Assembly (NCBI GenBank): GCA_025330725.1
Contig: JAIWND010000024.1
Span: 186,001 to 250,000, forward strand
Length of the DNA stretch: 64,000 nucleotides
Source of the DNA: Chlamydoabsidia padenii
Taxonomy: Eukaryota > Mucoromycota > Mucoromycetes > Mucorales > Cunninghamellaceae
Reading direction: 5' to 3'
Within the stretch, counting starts at the first letter, position 1; every line of letters starts with the position of its first letter. A program made the translations under genes and the position numbers. A model generated the notes under the pieces. That model did no database searches. It was not told the origin of the DNA and was given only the letters and a program-made list of their open reading frames with translations. Of this stretch, positions 61,749 through 64,000 are shown piece by piece.

Positions 61749-61902
61749 ATATACTGTATTAGTTTTTTAATCCTTCTTTGTTTATTAATACTCTTTTTTT
61801 TTATTTTTATTTTATTTTATCATACATCACACATGCAATAAAAATAAAAATCATACATATTCATCTCTTTTGTCCCTTCTGCCTTCCTTTCTGGTGCGGA
61901 AT

Positions 61903-61913
61903 CGGGATTTGAA
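61903..61913 (+). promoter_or_regulatory. CGGGATTTGAA motif upstream of small TM gene
   Basis: Exact motif copy 85 bp before the ATG at 61998, one of the promoter-proximal instances. Confidence 0.55.
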
Positions 61914-61997
61914 TTAATGGGGGGGGGAGTCGTCGTCATTTTTGTTTGCGGGACCCCTTCTCTCTTGTACTTTTTTTTTTCCCTTCAACATCAAAAT

Positions 61998-62261
61998 ATG
62001 GTCCTCGGTTTATTCCCTTTCCGATTAATTAACTCCATGGGCTCTGGTAATGGGTTTTCCACTACTCCTGTCACCACCAATCTGGTATCACCACCTGCCT
62101 ACCTTGCCGATATTATGATCCAATTCAGCAAACAAGTCATTCGGCCCAAAGTGGTCCTTCCTATGCTTCTGGTCATTGTATTAATGTTTGATCTGGATGA
62201 TGCCTTTGATATTGATGACGACTATTTTGAATTCGAAAACGATGACGAAGAGGAGAACTAG
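61998..62261 (+). CDS. Small single-TM protein with acidic tail
   Basis: Single-exon frame of 87 aa. MVLGLFPFRLINSMGSGNGF leads to a Thr/Pro-rich middle, then a TM helix VVLPMLLVIVLMFDL and a strongly acidic tail rich in Asp/Glu ending in EEEN. An upstream in-frame ATG at 61917 lies in the promoter zone and gives low-complexity sequence, so the start at 61998 is preferred. It resembles tail-anchored proteins with acidic C-termini, but no family is recognised. The gene has a pyrimidine-rich leader, as neighbouring real genes do. Confidence 0.55.
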   Translation: MVLGLFPFRLINSMGSGNGFSTTPVTTNLVSPPAYLADIMIQFSKQVIRPKVVLPMLLVIVLMFDLDDAFDIDDDYFEFENDDEEEN

Positions 62262-62842
62262 ATGGAACTATTTGCTGGGGGGGGGAAGGTATCGATAATG
62301 GATGACAAGATGACAACAACAACAACAACAACATCCTACAAGATTATCAATGTGTCCTCACTTACTATATTCACAAAATCAACAATGTTGCTTTGTGTCT
62401 GGATCTGGCTAGAATAGGAAGGGGGTTAACAAGTATGGTATCTTCATCAAAATGGAATTTGGGCTCATTCTGGATCCCTTCCCTTTGCTTTGGAACCATT
62501 GTGTTACTTCCGATCAGTTTGATTCTCTGTGGGGATGATCTCCATTCTTGTTGGAAGAACTAGTCATAGTGGGTGACTGAATCAAGGGTCGATACTAGGT
62601 CTGTAATTTACGCTTTTTAGATACCTGTCTTTATAAATAAAATCAATCATATACTGTGTCTCTTTTTAATGTTTGTGAATCATCATTCCATGTGGACAAA
62701 CCATACAGTGCTATCATAATAAAAAAAAGTATAAATACCAAGTCTTTATTATCATGTTACAGGGGATATATGTATTCACAAAAAAAAGGGGGGGGAAGGG
62801 TATAGAGCATATGTAGCATAAAATGTCATAATAGAGGCTTGT
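62262..62842. other. Convergent 3' region
   Basis: Contains an (ACA)n run near 62315 and AATAAA near 62636. No gene seen. Confidence 0.5.
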
Positions 62843-64000
62843 TTATGAGCTGATGGTTTTCCGTCTACGTAATTTTTGTGTATCGTTCATTGCTTTTGCC
62901 AATCCTGTGAGAGTATTAACGACTTTGTGTAAATGGTGATAGTCCGTATCTGTGGTGGGCGTATGTCTCAATAGATCTACCCAAAAAAAAAGATGATTAA
63001 ATTCATGCATCGGGATTTGAAAATAAACTTTTTTTTTTTTTTTTTTTTTACCTTTAACTAACAAACAATAGCGGGGTACACGCTGAATAGGTGCAATAAG
63101 ATAATCTGCCATTCCCATTCTTTTGGTTTCTCGGCTTGTCAGACTCTCCTATAGGTTTCACCATGATAAAAAAAAAATGAGAATGCAAAGCGTCATCAAA
63201 CAACTCCCTTACCTGTTCAATCTTTAGTAAAAGGGCATTGTTACATGCTCTTTTGATTGTTTTGTTATTTGCTTCATAATGAACGGCATAGCGAAGAAAT
63301 ACTTTCCAATCATCATGGAGCTGTAACCATTGATAGCCTAGAGAGGAAGCCACACTGGCGAAATGTTGGGCAGGATGATGATGAGGCTTTTCCATGGTGA
63401 ACCCTGCAAGAATCTTTTCTGATAAATCGATTAATGCAGATAAATGATTAAATAGAATCGGTATATCATTAAACTTGACCAATGGATCTTTTTCTTTGGA
63501 TGCAGCTAACATTGGAGTCATATATCGCTTGATCATGCAAAAAAAAAGAAAAAAAAAAAAGGATCAAATTTCAAATATCGATTTACAATGTCTACCGACT
63601 TACCATTCTGACCAGAACTAAAAGTTCATGATATGACTTTTCAGTGGAATATATTTCATGAATGATAAACTTTCTTAGTGCCAACCATTTAAGTTCTGTC
63701 TTATTGTCAATCTAAGAAGGGAGGGGGGGAGGAAAGTGAGTTGAGTTGTGAGGTCAAAAAATAAAGAGTATATCCAATTTACCCTTGTTGTTGAATCAAG
63801 CACAGGATTTTCAAGCGACCCCTGATCCAATTGCTGAAGCCAGGCTTGAATCGCTTTCTCTTCTTTTTGTTGATGCTGATCCACCAAACCAAAAAAGATC
63901 GGCCGAAGAGCCGGGGTTTCAAAAGATGTCAATCGTTTCCGACCTGTCAACATCTGTTTATGTTTATGTTGATGTTGAATAAATCCATTGCATGAACGGA
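62843..64000 (-). CDS. RhoGEF (DH domain) protein, partial
   Basis: Guanine-nucleotide exchange factor for Rho GTPases. The start lies beyond the right edge; the C-terminal end is here. The DH domain covers most of the visible part: ALRKFIIHEIYSTEKSYHEL, IPILFNHLSALIDLSEKIL, VFLRYAVHYEANNKTIKRA, and the signature helix MADYLIAPIQRVPRYCLLV with the P-x-Q-R-V-x-R-Y core. It ends shortly after (KLRRRKTISS), so no PH domain follows the DH domain, which is unusual but not unique in fungal GEFs. About five exons visible; an intron carries an exact motif copy (63011-63021). Confidence 0.88.

Overview
The window is nuclear DNA of a fungus, most likely an early-diverging filamentous fungus of the Mucoromycota (Mucorales-like). 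Genes are dense on both strands and cut by many short introns, mostly about 45-90 nt with GTAAGT donors and TACTAAC-like branch points. Intergenic DNA is AT-rich, leaders are pyrimidine-rich, and the proteins are classic fungal eukaryotic families (eIF2-beta, Trm7, Dot1, Srp68, Pam16, Erd1, Arv1, Nta1, transportin). There is no operon structure, CRISPR array, rRNA or convincing tRNA. The taxonomic call is an inference from gene structure and protein flavour, not from a marker gene.

Layout. 0.4-4.5 kb: ArfGAP (-), ARV1 (+), N-terminal amidase NTA1 (-). 4.6-5.2 kb: coding-like relic (-). 5.3-8.4 kb: kelch membrane protein (+). 8.9-9.7 kb: RIB3 (-). 10.7-12.9 kb: cytochrome P450 (+), with a possible C-terminal P450 scrap behind it. 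13.6-15.0 kb: ERD1/EXS protein (-). 15.2-16.5 kb: HSF-type factor (-). 17.1-17.4 kb: broken QCR9 (-). 18.1-19.8 kb: G-alpha (+). 20.1-21.3 kb: UNC-50/GMH1 (-). 21.5-22.2 kb: homeodomain protein (-). 22.8-26.5 kb: PX-AGC kinase (-). 26.8-28.3 kb: subtilisin-like protease (+). 28.8-29.4 kb: PAM16 (-). 30.1-32.7 kb: anoctamin (-). 32.8-33.4 kb: two small single-TM proteins (+). 34.0-37.3 kb: Syp1/FCHo-type F-BAR protein (+). 38.0-41.4 kb: transportin (+). 41.6-41.8 kb: spliced micro-gene (-). 42.5-45.0 kb: SRP68 (-). 46.1-47.0 kb: CreA/Mig1-like zinc finger (-). 47-52.4 kb: gene-poor stretch with diverged repeats, homopolymers, a (TG)n tract and an alkaline phosphatase pseudogene. 52.4-53.2 kb: four-TM protein (+). 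53.8-55.6 kb: DOT1 (-). 55.8-57.2 kb: TRM7 (+). 57.6-60.0 kb: TMN/EMP70 (+). 60.4-61.7 kb: eIF2-beta (+). 62.0-62.3 kb: small acidic-tailed TM protein (+). 62.8-64 kb: RhoGEF running off the edge (-).

The genes are mostly housekeeping. Several concern membrane traffic (ArfGAP, UNC-50, ERD1, EMP70, Syp1, SRP68, ARV1, anoctamin), others signalling (G-alpha, kinase, RhoGEF) or transcription (HSF, homeobox, C2H2). They are not an obvious functional cluster.

The most striking non-gene signal is a short motif, CGGG[A/G]TTTNAA, with 28 exact matches on the two strands of 64 kb where well under one is expected by chance. About a dozen lie 60-310 bp upstream of start codons and others lie in introns. 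It looks like an abundant, undescribed cis-element. Other notable items are tiny spliced genes, two pseudogenes with visible lesions, a 3-4 copy interspersed repeat, and six poly(A)/poly(T) runs of 29-48 nt.
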